Part shown: piece by piece, positions 21,718-33,485 of the stretch
How the letters are laid out: every line of letters begins with the position of its first letter
Position numbering within the stretch: the stretch's first letter is position 1
Assembly (NCBI GenBank): GCA_036435485.1
Contig: CM071598.1
Span: 42,422,501-42,486,500, forward strand
Direction of reading: 5' to 3'
Origin: Saposhnikovia divaricata
Lineage: Eukaryota > Streptophyta > Magnoliopsida > Apiales > Apiaceae
DNA length: 64,000 nucleotides
Program-made: the position numbers and the translations under genes
Notes under the pieces: model-generated
What the model saw: only the letters and a program-made list of their open reading frames with translations
The model's database searches: none
What the model was told of the DNA's origin: nothing

Positions 21718-23449
21718 TCACTTGGTCTTGAACGTGTTTGCAACGTCGATGACAAATCTGTATCGAACATCAGCCCTCTCAAGTCTCTCAATAGCAGTGT
21801 TCACATAATCCATAGAAATAACTTCAACATCAGCTGTTATGTTGTGCTTCGCTGCAAAATCTAGCATTTCTTGTGTTTCCTTCAATCCACCAATATTACT
21901 GCCAGCAATAATCTTTCTCCCTGTCAAATGCGACTCACAATTTAGTATATAACAAAATGATATTTCTAAAAAATGACTGACATCACATCATTTGTTAAAC
22001 TTATTGATAAGTAAAATAGCTAGGTCAAATGCTCACCGTTAATCAAAGGGAACACCGGCAGCTGATGAGGCTTTACAGGTATACCAAGCAGGACAAGCTT
22101 TCCATTAGGCTTTAATAGCCCAAGCAATGGAGCAAGAGGGTGATTGGCAGGTACAGTATCAATAATACCATCAAGTGTGCTCATTGCGGCCTAGATGAAT
22201 ATATTCCAAGAATGATAATTAGTAATAAAAACTTTGAAACAAATTTAACACAAATATAGACTCGAATGCTAATTTTAACTCTTAGTAGACACCTGCATTT
22301 GTTTCGAGTCATTACTTAACATAAAGGAATCAGCACCGAGTTTTTCCAGTGCTTCCTTCTTTTTTTCTTCCACAATATCTATAACTGTAACATGTGCACC
22401 AAAAGCTTTTGCCAACTTAACAGCCACATGGCCAAGCCCGCCTAAGCCTACAACAGCAAGCTTAGTACCAGGCTTGTCGAGTCCAAAGTATTTCATGGGG
22501 CTATAAGTTGTTGTCCCGGCACACAAAAGAGGAGCACCAGAATCCATTGGCAAATTCTCTGGCCAACGTAGAATAAAATGCTCATCCGCAACCATAGACT
22601 CGGAATACCCTCCGTGTGTCATGGTTCCATCAAAATACGGAGCACTGTAAGTATCCACACTCTTTGCACAGTGATTCTCCATATTGTCCAAGCAACTATC
22701 ACACGAACGACAAGATCCAACAATGACCCCTACTCCAACCTTATCTCCAACCTTGACTTTTTCCACTTTGCTCCCAACCTCAGTTACCACACCAACAATT
22801 TCGTGCCTGTGTCAAAAATATTAAAGATATTCATTTACCACACATCTATGTTGTTTAAAGATATTTAGAAATATGAAAACATCCTCGGAATATGCTAAAA
22901 AAAGTTCAAAATATTCACATTCAACCAATCAGATAATAAATATACGATCATTCCTAATAGAACGAAACATGTCAATAGAAAGAGGTATGTAATTATGAAC
23001 ATAGAAAGGACAGGGACATACCCAGGGACGACAGGATAATTAGTGATGCCCCATTCATTTTTGATCATGTGAACATCTGAATGACACACCCCGCAGTACA
23101 AAACTTTGAACCTCACATCCTTAGCACCTGTTGCCCTGCACCATTCATAACAAAATTTTTACGTTATAATCAAGATACATTATATATACCAGTTCGCATA
23201 AATATAAACTAACCTATCCGACAACATTTGTCCTAGGATATCTACGACCGCGAAAGTAATTTGTAATTTCGTGATCTGTGATTTGTACAATTGTGAATTA
23301 CGATGCGACTGTGAGAATGAAAGATTATACCTTCTTGAAAACTTGAATGGAGAAAGAACTCCAGTAGTGTCCCTGGCGGCCATGCCAAAATCCATGACAG
23401 GGTGTTCAGTTTCGGCTAAATTGCCCATATCCACAGAAAGATTACCCAT
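21718..23449 (-). CDS. CAD-family alcohol dehydrogenase (mannitol dehydrogenase/ELI3-like), five exons
   Basis: Zinc-dependent medium-chain dehydrogenase of the cinnamyl alcohol dehydrogenase family, presumably cytosolic, interconverting alcohols and aldehydes. Exons on the minus strand are 23449-23331, 23135-23022, 22806-22293, 22190-22037 and 21920-21718; all introns are GT-AG and the joined frame is 367 codons without a stop, normal for the family. Catalytic zinc ligands Cys54, His79-Glu80 and Cys173 are present. Structural zinc cysteines are 110, 113, 116 and 124. The Rossmann motif GLGGLG is at 198-203. Asp221 ends the second strand (TVID); acidic residues here favour NAD over NADP, as in mannitol dehydrogenase, whereas typical CADs have Ser. 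Substrate cannot be read from sequence. A broken paralogue lies at 41305-43320 in the same orientation. Confidence 0.92.
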
Positions 23450-23532
23450 TTCCAAATAAAAATTCGAGATTACAAAATGAAAAACAAGAGATGCGAGTGT
23501 TTGTGATGAGAAGAAGAGAGGGGCTGGGGGGC

Positions 23533-23539
23533 TTATATA
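23533..23539 (-). promoter_or_regulatory. TATA box of the dehydrogenase gene
   Basis: TATATAA on the minus strand, 84 bp before the ATG at 23449, next to a C-rich tract. This would place the start of transcription near 23500 and give a 5' leader of about 50 bases. Confidence 0.6.
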
Positions 23540-23669
23540 GTGGTGCAACTGATGGGGTTGTAGATATTTTCGATGTGATGCCGCCCAAGATACAGCCAAA
23601 TAACAAATACCAACTATACTGAGTTCTACACGTAGGATTGACGTAGATAAGATCTGGATCTGCCCCCAT

Positions 23670-24119
23670 CTTTGTTGTCTTTGTTCAAGTCTACACGTTT
23701 ATCGAGTTTTACACGTAGACTTGGCGTAGGATTGTTGACAGATAGCATTTGGATCAGCCTCCCTCTTTATCTAAACTAGCCGACAATCATAATTTTTTTA
23801 AACAAAACTCTTTATCCAATGATTTTGACAAAATAATTTTATGACATTTACTTGATTTGATACTAATATTTTAAAAAAAAATATCATGTTTTAATTGACC
23901 ATAATTTAATTATCAAAAATATTTATAGGATCTAGATCAACATAGAATCAAATACTAAAAAGAAACTAAAAAATCATTATTAATTGTTGGATTACTTCTA
24001 AATCAACTATCCACATTCAATTTATTTTTAAAAAAAAAATTATAAGGGTAATGTTGGAAATAAAGACTACACTACTAGTTCAATTAATTAAAATAAGGAA
24101 ATTTAATAAATGTCTCATA
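23670..24119. other. AT-rich upstream region
   Basis: Beyond the proximal promoter I see no gene. An imperfect repeat of CTACACGTAGGATTGACGTA and CTACACGTTTATCGAG occurs at 23625-23735. Confidence 0.4.
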
Positions 24120-25006
24120 TATTAAATTTTTTATTTTTATTAATATTTTTAATCTCACGTAACTTTTGACTTATTTTTTAAATTTTTTCAAAATTTTTAA
24201 TTTATTTTATTAATATTATTTTACATTAAAATAATTCCTGAAATAACAGGGTTCTACTGCAGAACCTATTTTGTTTCATAGTAAAAATATAATATTTTGC
24301 TACTGAATTTCAAAGTTATGCACACAAACTTAAAAGTTTTACAACTGAACTTGTTTTTTTTACAAAATTTTACAACTTAACTTACCTTTTTAATTCACAA
24401 CATTCTGATATTGAACACTATTAAATTTTTTATTTTTATTAATATTTTTAATCTCACGTAACTTTTGACTAATATTTTCAAAATTTTTAATTTATTTTAT
24501 TAATCTTATTTTACATTAAAATAATTCCTGAAATAATAGGGTTCTACTGCAGAACCTATTTTGTTTCGTAGTAAAAATACAATATTTTGCTACTGAATTA
24601 CAAAGTTATGCACACAAACTTAAAAGTTTTACGATTGAACTTATTTTTTTTACAAAATTTTACAACTTAACTTACCTTTTTAATTCACAACATTCTGATA
24701 TTGAACACTATTAAATTTTTTATTTTTATTAATATTTTTAATCTCACGTAACTTTTGACTAATTTTTTCAATTTTTTCAAAAATTTTAATTTATTTTATT
24801 AATCTTATTTTACATTAATATAATTCCTGAAATAACATGGTTCTACTGCAGAACCTATTTTGTTTCGTAGTAAAAATAAAATATTTTGCTACTGAATTTC
24901 AAAGTTATGCACACAAACTTAAAAGTTTTACAACTGAACTTATTTTTTTTTACAAAATTTTACAACTTAACTTACCTTTTTAATTCACAACATTCTGATA
25001 TTGAAC
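24120..25006. repeat. Tandem repeat, three copies of about 295 bp
   Basis: Copies start at 24120, 24420 and 24710 with ATTAAATTTTTTATTTTTAT and each ends around CACAACATTCTGATATTGAA. They share GGGTTCTACTGCAGAACC, a perfect palindromic core (GGTTCTACTGCAGAACC around CTGCAG). Differences are mostly single bases and small indels. No coding potential. Confidence 0.9.
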
Positions 25007-26534
25007 TTAAAAGTTATGCATCCAAGTTTTAAAGTCAAGCACATGAATTTTAAAATTGTACAACTATACTTACGTGTATTTGAATATTCTATTGTTGAAC
25101 ATTGAATCTCATATATTATAACTTTAGAATTCTCACAAAAAATAATGAAAATACTGAAAAAATTTTATGATGTTAGTAGAGGATTTTGCGATTGATGTTT
25201 GTGTATGATTATAATTGTCAATCAAATATGAATTATTTTAAATTATATATCTTGTATTTTCGAACAACTTTGCCCCTATCTATATATAATAAAATATATA
25301 TTATTATTGCCCCTATCTATATATAATAAAATATATATTATTATGAAATATATGTAAGAATTCTTAGTTTCTTCGTTTGAGGGTCTTCAAGGAACATGAT
25401 CCAATATTTATAATTGATTATAATATATGCTAACCATCTTATAGAGATCTGCTAATATAAGAGTAGCTATATTATTAATTGTATTTATTATTAATCTATT
25501 AAAGATACTTTTTTAATATAAATTAATGGAGCCCCAAGTTGTATATGATATTATATTCTTGACTTTTATTTTGATAATTAGTTAATAGACTCCTAGTATA
25601 TAACTTCACTTTTGTTTTGATAATTAGCTAGTATGTATTAATATAAAAATCTTGAATAATGAAACAAATATTTTTAAGCTGTAAGAGTACATAATAACAT
25701 CCAAATACAAGAAGCGTAAAAGATTAAAAATAAAAAATAAGCATCCATCAATCTTAAAATATATTAAAAGAAAATTTGAATGATCAAAATTTGAACTTTA
25801 AGCATTAAAATAATTCAAAGTAAAACATAAATCCAACTTTAAATGCAACACAACGATAACGTATTCATCAAACACGTAATTTATTTTTTAAAGTTGAAGT
25901 ACAACATGTACGAAATTTTTTTGGATCTTACATGATTTGAAAATTAATGTATAGGAGTATATTATTGTTAGGTTCAATAAGAAGATTATATAAGGGGGAT
26001 TAAATACTGTATTATCGAAATTTGTCCTTTAGATACAAATTTAATTTAAACAATTTGAGCGGAAATAAATGAAACAAAGTTTAAGTTAAATATAACGATA
26101 TATTAACTTGAGGATTGTTACAAATTCAATACAGAGTGATACCTAGTTAATAAAAATAAATTAGAAATTTCGATATGAAGTTTTTAATATTTGTTAATAA
26201 AAAAAAGATATGAACTAGTAATATAAATTCACTAGCAATATAATAGATGAAAAGAACAAGTGCTATATTTAGCACAAAAAAAAAAAAGAACAAGTTTTAC
26301 CGAATAAAATATTACAAAGGTAGCCGCTTGATTTCTGTGAATTAAAATCACTCTTGCTGTTCTTGAGAGTTTATGAGGGGAAAAGAGAGAATATTATGTT
26401 TTTGATCTTCTTTCCGTTATGTGGGTTGTGTGTTAACTCAGCCGCCAAAGATCTTTTGTAGTATATATATGAAGTAAAGTTCCTGGCTTGGTTTTAGAAA
26501 ATAACCCACGAACTATGGAGTATCTTTTAATATA
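25007..26534. other. AT-rich intergenic DNA
   Basis: It contains a 37-bp direct duplication at 25271-25307 and 25308-25344 (TGCCCCTATCTATATATAAT start). Nothing else could be identified. Confidence 0.5.
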
Positions 26535-26808
26535 CTCCCTCCGTCCCTATTTAGTTGACACATTTGCAAAAAATACACATATTAAGAAAGAATTAATTAT
26601 GTAACTTATTTCCATGTTTGCCATTAATCTTAACATTAAATGATGGCTTATGAGTATGTACATTAAATATAAAATCAACATTGGTATTAGAAATAAAGGG
26701 GTAGATATAGAAAAATTGGTAAAAATATGTATTGGAACAAGAAATGTGACAACTATTTAGGGACAAATTTTTTTTCCAAATGTGCCAACTAAAAAGGGAC
26801 GGAGGGAG
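26535..26808. mobile_element. Stowaway-like MITE, 274 bp
   Basis: Terminal inverted repeats CTCCCTCCGTCCCTATTTAG and the complement CTAAAAAGGGACGGAGGGAG are bounded by TA on both sides, the Tc1/mariner-type target duplication. It is related to the copies at 47402 and 47762. Confidence 0.9.
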
Positions 26809-26878
26809 TACTATCGGTACTACCTTCTCTGAATTAACTCAATACTACCTTTGCGGCTTTGCCTTAATTTCGGTACTA

Positions 26879-27137
26879 CTCCCTCCGTCCCTTATTTCTT
26901 TTCCTGTTAATCATTATCACGTTTACCAATGTGCACTTTCGATCGTTAATATATTTAATTTCATTTTAGTACTAAATATAAAAACTTCATTGTATTAAAG
27001 TACTCACAAATACGAATTCAACAAGATCACTCATGACTATATTTTGTCTTATAAATTATGCGTAAATTAGTAGTCAATCGCTTACAATGAACAGTATAAA
27101 AAGTCAAAACAGGAGAAGAAAAAAGAGACTGAGGTAG
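26879..27137. mobile_element. Stowaway-like MITE, 259 bp, different family
   Basis: It starts CTCCCTCCGTCCCTTATTTC after TA and ends with the decayed complement (AGGAGAAGAAAAAAGAGACT then GAGGTAG) before TA. The right terminus is more mutated than the left. It lies only 70 bp from the previous MITE. Confidence 0.7.
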
Positions 27138-27424
27138 TACTATTTCTTCTACAATTAAAAAGGTTGCCGCTTTTATTGCCCGACACATTTCAACCCACGC
27201 GCCTGCAGACTTCACTTTACTTCTTTATACAAAAAAACCAACACCAATCACCTGCCAACTTTTAACAAATCAAATGATTTTTGTTTTATTTGGTCCGACT
27301 CCGCATAAATGTTTTTTAATTCGCACAATTTCTAATTTTTAATTAATAAACAATTAATTTAATTCAAAAGTTATAAAAAATATTTAATATTATTAAATAT
27401 AAATAAATCATTAAGCTCTAAGTT

Positions 27425-27682
27425 GAGGGTCTGGTATAGTACTCTTTTTGCTTAGAAAAAAATATATCAATTCTAAACGGGATTCCAACTTTAAGAATAT
27501 ATCACTTTCCAATTCTTTGTAATAATTCTACTTCCTTGTAATCAGTCCAGGTGTAAGCTAGGGTCTCCTAAGGGTCTGAAACCGGACTCCTTTTGCTCAG
27601 CAAAAAATATTTAAATTCTAACCGGGGTTCCAACTTTAAGAATATATCACTTTGCATTTCTTTGTGATAATTCTTTTTCGTC
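27425..27682. repeat. Direct duplication of about 115 bp
   Basis: The block ending in CCAACTTTAAGAATATATCA appears at 27425-27537 and again at 27570-27682, about 145 bp apart, each starting near AGGGTCTG. Origin unknown. The DNA from here to 28200 shows no gene. Confidence 0.7.
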
Positions 27683-28202
27683 ATAGCCAGTCCACTTGAT
27701 TGTAAATCCTTGTGGTTAATTAATTTAGCACTTCTGTTGCTTGCACAATGATTTTCTTTATACCAGTCTTGACAGCTAAAGTTAATGATGAACAACCACT
27801 GTTTAATGTTGACACTCGATGCACGGTCTGGTTCATGAGTGACTAACCACAATGACTGTTCTTCATATATTGACTTTAAACTATGGTTCTTTTCTCTTCT
27901 AAAACTCTTCTTCTTCTCTTTCTCTACTCTGTTGTACTGATTCTGTCATTGTAGAAATCTTCGTCCCTTTAAATGAATCCACTTCTTTGAATACTTCACT
28001 GAGGCTTGATCGGATGTCTGAACTTCTTTCAATGTAGCAATACTTTAAGTCTGTAGATTGACTTTAATCTTCTTTCTTTGACTGATATAATTATCTGAGA
28101 TTCCTGTGAGAGTTTATATATTATTTACTATTATAATCTAGTTTAAGTATAGTCGAATCCTCGAAATACAAATAGACTACAACATATGCCTTCAATTATA
28201 TG

Positions 28203-28206
<4 letters not shown>

Positions 28207-28265
<59 letters not shown>
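28207..28265. repeat. TA microsatellite left of palindromic MITE A
   Basis: About 29 AT units end at the left border of the MITE at 28266. Further TA runs follow at 28616-28645 and 28999-29039. Confidence 0.9.
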
Positions 28266-28267
<2 letters not shown>

Positions 28268-28615
28268 CTTTTGCTCAAATACAAACCACTTTTAAAATGA
28301 GAACTATAAACCAACACTAAATATATTATATTTCATCTATTCTAAGGGCCCGCCAAGGGCACCTTCACAAAAAATGTCCTAAACTAACTCAACAATGTCC
28401 AACAAAAAAAAAAATTCACTGTTCACGCTGACGTCACTGCCACGTCAGCACAGTGAACAGTGGTTTTTTTTTCTTTTATTGAATAGAGGGTAGATTATTA
28501 TACATTTTTTGTATTGGGGTACCCCTAGTTGGTCATTAGATTAGCTTGAAATGTTGGATTGAAATTTGGTTTTTAGGTTTGTACTCTAAGGAGGTTTGTA
28601 TTGGAGTAGCCCCCT
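28266..28615. mobile_element. Palindromic MITE A in a TA microsatellite, about 350 bp
   Basis: The terminus GGCTTTTGCTCAAATACAAA is mirrored by the complement of TTTGTATTGGAGTAGCCCCC. At the centre is a strong hairpin, arms CACTGTTCAC and GTGAACAGTG (28417-28462), with GACGTCACTGCCACGTC between them. Blocks such as AAGGGCACCTTCACAAAAAA mirror TTTTTTGTATTGGGGTACCC, so the whole element can fold back. No coding capacity. Confidence 0.75.
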
Positions 28616-28645
28616 GTATATATACATATATATATATATATATAG

Positions 28646-28994
28646 GCTAGTGATAAAAAAGAAACCTCCCTTAAAATAGAAACTAGAAAAAAAAACACTA
28701 AATATATTATATTTCATCTATTCTAAGGGCCCCGCTAGGGGCACCTTCACAAAAAATGTCATAAATTAACTCACCAATGTATAGCAAAAAAAATACTGTT
28801 CACGCGATGACGTCACTGCCACGTCATCAACGTGAACAGTAATTTTCTTTTTTATTTTTTCACTGAATAGAGGGTAGATTATTATACGTTTTTTGTATTG
28901 GGGTACCCCTAGTTTGATCTTTAGATTAGCTTGAAATATTGGATTAGGGTTTAGTTTCTAGTTTCTATTTTAATTTGGTTTCTATTTGAGTAGG

Positions 28995-28998
<4 letters not shown>
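28646..28998. mobile_element. Palindromic MITE B, same family as A, about 353 bp
   Basis: It shares long blocks with MITE A (TATATTTCATCTATTCTAAG, AATAGAGGGTAGATTATTAT) and the same central hairpin (28795-28840, with ATGACGTCACTGCCACGTCAT). Its ends are GGCTAGTGATAAAAAAGAAA and the complement of TTTCTATTTGAGTAGGACCC. TA runs flank it on both sides. Confidence 0.75.
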
Positions 28999-29042
<44 letters not shown>

Positions 29043-29327
29043 TATATACAATTAAATATATAATAATGCAATATATTTATTCAGATCAGGTTCTTAACAA
29101 ATCGGATCTTGTAAAATCCATATATGTATTAATAAGATAGAATTCTCATTGGATTGGATTTTATCGGACCAAAAATATTTTATTTAAATCCATATCCGAT
29201 TATAAGGTATATCAGATCGAATAGAAGCACGCATACATATTAGTATTTTTTATTACATGCTTAATTCATATATGTATCTTGTATTACAACTTTTGTAAGT
29301 TTATTATATTTTCAACGTATGTGTAAC

Positions 29328-30266
29328 TAGAGATGCACAAAAAATCCTTCGGGGCGGGTTTTATCCGGGTGTTAAAAAGTCCGGACTTTTTAAGAATCGG
29401 GTCGGATCGAGCTTTTTTAAAAATCGGGTCGGGTCGGGCCGGACTTTCTCTAAAATATGTGGCCCGTTTTAGGCCCTCGGGGCGGGCCAGATCGGGCCCG
29501 CCCGAGCTTTTTTCGGGCTTTTTTTTAAAAATTTATATATATGTAATTTTGTCTTTTTTTTGCAAAGCTATTATATTAATATACAAAAAAAAATCTTACA
29601 AAAGAAACAACCTCTAAAGAGCTACGCCCTTGAACTTCTATAATCCATAATACATAAGAAGAGACATCACGAAATCTAATACTAAAAAACTACTAGCATA
29701 ATACTTGTTTTATCCTAAAACATCACTGCAACTCAAAACTTTTGACTCATAATCTGCGTTATGACTTAAAGTGACCGTAAACCATATAAATCTCCTCGTA
29801 TATGATCATTTCGAGAAGCACATCCTCTACACTCAATTAGTCTTTTTGAAAGAAGAGTTTGTCCTATATATTGTTGATTCTTCCTAGTCTCATTATCCTT
29901 CACATCGTCTCTATTGCTAAGTTTAATATTCTTGAAATTTATTAAAAATATTATATATTTTTAAATTTTATTTATAAAAAATCGAATTTTTATCCGGATT
30001 TCTTAAATAGCAAAAGCTTTTATTCGGGCCGAACCGGGCTTTATCCAGGCGTTTTAAAAGCCCGGGTTTTATCCGGGCTTTTTAAAAGCTCGGGCTTATA
30101 ATCGGGCTTTTCGAGCTTCGGGTCGGGTTTGATGAAAAATAGAAGGTCCTTCTTAGGCCCACAAACCAGGCCGAATCGGGCCGGACTTTTTGTAGACTGG
30201 CTTTTCGGACTTTTTGCGGATCGGATCGAGCCGAATTTTGGAATTTATGTGTTTTGAACACCTCTA
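29328..30266. mobile_element. Non-autonomous hAT element, 939 bp
   Basis: Termini TAGAGATGCAC and (complement) TAGAGGTGTTC are flanked by 8-bp duplications TGTGTAAC (29320-29327) and TGCGTAAC (30267-30274). Both ends are packed with CGGGCTTTTT/AAAAAGCCCG-type subterminal repeats, rich in GC against an AT-rich background. No transposase; the ORF 29333-29617 is translated repeat. Confidence 0.85.
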
Positions 30267-30996
30267 TGCGTAACGTAGATATTCTAGTAAACTTTTCAAA
30301 GAATTGGTCAAATTTCTAATAATTAATAGGCTTAACAAGTATTTTGTAATATACTTCAAATTGGTAAATACTTAATATCAAGAGATTTGTTTTTAATTTT
30401 TATAGTTCATATTGATTTCTCCTACTATAAATGACTTTTAACACATGGATTGAATACACTCAATTTTTTTAAAATATTAACTGAATATAAAAGATTATCA
30501 CATAATTTATAATTTTTATTGAATAACTTCATATTTCAATATACTTTTAAAATTTAAACTAAATATTCCTAATTTTTTAAAGGCTTAATGACCTTTTAGC
30601 CCTCGAAGTTTTATGCGAAATACCTATCAGCCCTTAATGTTTCAAAACGTTCCTTTTAGCCCCTGAAGTATCCGTAAAGGTCCAATTAACCCTTGTACCG
30701 TTACGAAAAATTGTAACGGTACGTATCGGATGGGTAAAATAGACATTACATGTGTCCGTTACAATTTTTTTTTAATTTGTACCGGTATAAGGGTTAATAG
30801 GACCTTTCCCGATACTTCAGGGGCTAAAAGGTACAACGTATTAAACTTGAGTGTTTGATGGGTACAAAAGGTCATTACTATATCTTCTAGTTTAATTCAG
30901 CCACCACTATCTCCATACCCCTCGAGTAAGACTTACATACACTAACGTTTAATTCAGTTACATGCTATTAATTTGAAATTTGAATTTAATGCATAA

Positions 30997-31407
30997 TCTA
31001 CTATATAAACACCATCATTGGATGCTAGTTTCTTTACAAATCAATCTATTCTTTAGTAATTTTAGTCTAAATATTCTTCTTCTTTTGATCATGGTCGGGT
31101 GGAGCAGGCCTTCTTCATCAAATGTCTTCAAGGTGTTCTGTTGCCCGCACACATTTCTTCCTACAACTTTTTCTTCTATGATTTTAGGTTACACTAAATA
31201 ATTTTTAAAAAATATATATTGAAATCTTAAGATATTTAACAATAAATTTAAAAAATAATATTAAATTAAATGATGAACATATGTAAATTTAAACTTAATA
31301 ATGAAATTTATTTAAATAAATTAAATTTTATATTAGATCAAAAATTAATATATTAATTTATAATAATAATATATGATAGTCCGTGCTTTGCACGGGTTAT
31401 CGGCTAG
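30997..31407 (+). mobile_element. Non-autonomous Helitron, 411 bp, inside the MULE
   Basis: It begins A^TCTACTATATAAACACC and ends with the hairpin CCGTGCTTTGCACGG, a short spacer and CTAG^T. TC at the 5' end, a 3' hairpin followed by CTRR, and insertion between A and T are the Helitron hallmarks. The ORF at 30980-31201 spans its 5' border and is not supported as a gene. Confidence 0.65.
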
Positions 31408-31513
31408 TATATAATTATTATCAAATCATATCATTTAAAATTTTAAGCGTGCAAAATTCATGTCTTAAATTTTTTAATTCAAATTAAAAAAAAGTTTCCA
31501 TTATATTAAAGAA

Positions 31514-31543
31514 CATCCGTGCATCGCACAAGTTTTAAGCTAG
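31514..31543 (+). mobile_element. Helitron-like 3' end, decayed
   Basis: TCCGTGCATCGCAC followed by AAGTTTTAAGCTAG^T keeps spacing and CTAG but the hairpin is weakened. No 5' partner was assigned. It may be the end of an older Helitron that contains the one at 30997. Confidence 0.45.
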
Positions 31544-33308
31544 TAGTATTAGAAAAACAAAATTATTAAAATTTGAAGAACACATGTTCGAATGTATATT
31601 TCAAAGATCAATAATTTTTTTTATTAAATGACAAAAGTTAATCATAAACTCCATCTAAAAACTTGCAAGCTGCAACGGTGAATTTATGGAAAATTTAATC
31701 TTTTTTTATTCGAATTAAACTCTACACTGTAATAGTGCTTTGGAGGTAAAAAATTTATGGGAAATTTGTATGATATGTCCCAAATTAATAGATCATTTTG
31801 AAAATATGTCCCATCTTATTGATTTATTAATTATATGTCCCATTATCAGTTTTTAAGTTTTAGAGAAAACAATATACCCTTTTTTATTAATTAATTACTA
31901 TTATAAGTATACTAAAATTTTAAAATTTTAATAACTAATTTTTTTTTATATTTTTTAGTACAAACCAGTCAGGGGTGCTTTTTTTAATTTTAACCATAAA
32001 ATAAATTTTTTATTTTGTTTATTTCTTACACAGGCCCCGCCAGGGGCACCCTTAACCAAATAAAATATTAAAATTTATAATTTAAATTAAACAAATCATG
32101 TTTTTTTGAGACATTATATTTTAAAATAAATTTGATTAAAAAGGGTACAATGGTCCTTTTCTGTTAAAATTTGAATGAAAAACTGATTTTAGGATAGATT
32201 TGAAATTTCAAATATATATAGGACATATTTACAAACCATGTTTTAAATTTGGATATATTATTAAAAAACCCAAAATTTATCTTGTAATAACATATTTTAG
32301 ATGAGAATTCTTGATATACAAAGATCTATTGTATCATTTTTTTTATTAGCCTTCTTATACATAAGAATAATAGGATATAATTAGTAATATCTAACTTATA
32401 ATTATATAAGAATAAATTTTAATTGATCATTAATATACATAAGATATTAGTTTAATTAATGTTTCTCTATTTTTATTTAATAATAATTACATAATTAATC
32501 ATTAGAATTATTTGTAATCCATTGTAATTGTATAATATATATACACAAATCTATACATATGGATATACACACTTCTTTAAAATCGCATGAGCGTAGTACA
32601 CGTTAGTGCTACGAGAGTTTTATAAAAAATAGACATTATTAAAATAGAATATTTAAATACTTAATACTTCAAATATCGAATTACAATTTTCAAATATCTA
32701 TAATAATTTTTTTTTTTTCAAATTAATAGCATGTAACTGAATTAAACGTTATTGTATGTAAGTCTTACTCGAGTGGTATGGAGATAGTGGTAACTGAATT
32801 AAACTAGTAGATATAGTAATGACCTTTTGTACCCATCAAACCCTCAAGTTTAATACGTTGTACCTTTTAGCCCCTGAAGTATCCGGAAAGGTCCTATTAA
32901 CCCTTATACCGGTACAAATTAAAAAAAAATTGTAACGGACACGTGTAATGTCTATTTTGCCCATCCGATACGTACCGTTACAATTTTTTGTACCGGTACA
33001 AGGGTTAATTGGACCTTTACGGATACTTCAGGGACTAAAAGGAACGTTTTGAAACATTGAGGGCTGATAGGTATTTCGTATAAAACTTCGAGGGCTAAAA
33101 GGTCATTAATCCTTTTTTAAAATGCTAGAACACAATATAGTAACATGACATGTTACTGTGTTAGTATCTATAGATTGATTGAATATCTAAACTCTATTTA
33201 TTTTAAAATTTTCAGTAGCATTTGTTAAGTTTTGTTTCTACATTTTTATTTAAAGTTAAAATTTTCTTGTAATTTTTGTGGGTATCAAGTTTTGCTTGAT
33301 TTTATTAT

Positions 33309-33447
33309 TTTGAATATTTTGACTTATAGCCTTTTACAATGAGTATCTGTTCATTGACAAATCTCGTGTTAAGCGAGTATTGAACCCAGAACCTCTGGAT
33401 CGATTAGAGGTAAGCTCAACCAACTGAGCTACCTCAACTTGCTTAAA
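33309..33447 (-). mobile_element. tRNA-derived SINE, 139 bp, with 19-bp target duplication
   Basis: On the minus strand the box A-like TAGCTCAGTTGGTTGAGC (33414-33431) and box B-like GGGTTCAATAC (33377-33387) have tRNA promoter spacing, but the arms do not fold into a proper tRNA. The segment is flanked by TTTTGCTTGATTTTATTAT (33290-33308) and TTTTGCTTTATTTTATTAT (33448-33466). The paralogous copy B (near 34476-34494) has one uninterrupted copy of this site, which defines the insertion. Confidence 0.75.
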
Positions 33448-33485
33448 TTTTGCTTTATTTTATTATATAATGTGTATCGTCAAAT

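Larger units (their letters stand above)
30582..33112. mobile_element. Mutator-like element (MULE) with 396-bp terminal inverted repeats
   Basis: Left terminal repeat 30582-30977 and right terminal repeat 32717-33112 are near-identical inverted copies starting GGCTTAATGACCTTTTAGCC (left). They are flanked by a perfect 9-bp target duplication TTTTTTAAA (30573-30581, 33113-33121), the Mutator signature. The 1.7-kb interior has no transposase. It holds a Helitron at 30997-31407, a second Helitron-like 3' end at 31514-31543 and a separate fold-back segment around 31745-32290 with TATGTCCC repeats and CAGGGGTGC/GCCCCGCCAGGGGCAC pairs. Confidence 0.92.
29040..33485. repeat. Old tandem duplication, copy A (carries later insertions)
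   Basis: After subtracting the hAT (29328-30266), MULE (30582-33112) and SINE (33309-33447) insertions, the remaining roughly 0.8 kb matches 33486-34515 in order: a TGTAAAATCCATAT-like block, AACTTTTGTAAGTTT, the segment with AAATGACTTTTAACACAT, then TGTTAGTATCTATAGATTGA, TTTTAAAATTTTCAGTAGCA and AATGTGTATCGTC. Copy A therefore received at least three transposons while copy B received none. Confidence 0.7.

Noticed and set aside
29333..29617. 94-codon ORF with SGRARSGPP-like peptide
   Set aside because: Translation of the subterminal repeats of the hAT element; crosses from GC-rich repeat into AT-rich core.
33370..33443. Minus-strand tRNA gene
   Set aside because: A and B boxes are present, but the acceptor and T arms do not pair properly and the segment is flanked by a 19-bp duplication, which fits a SINE better.
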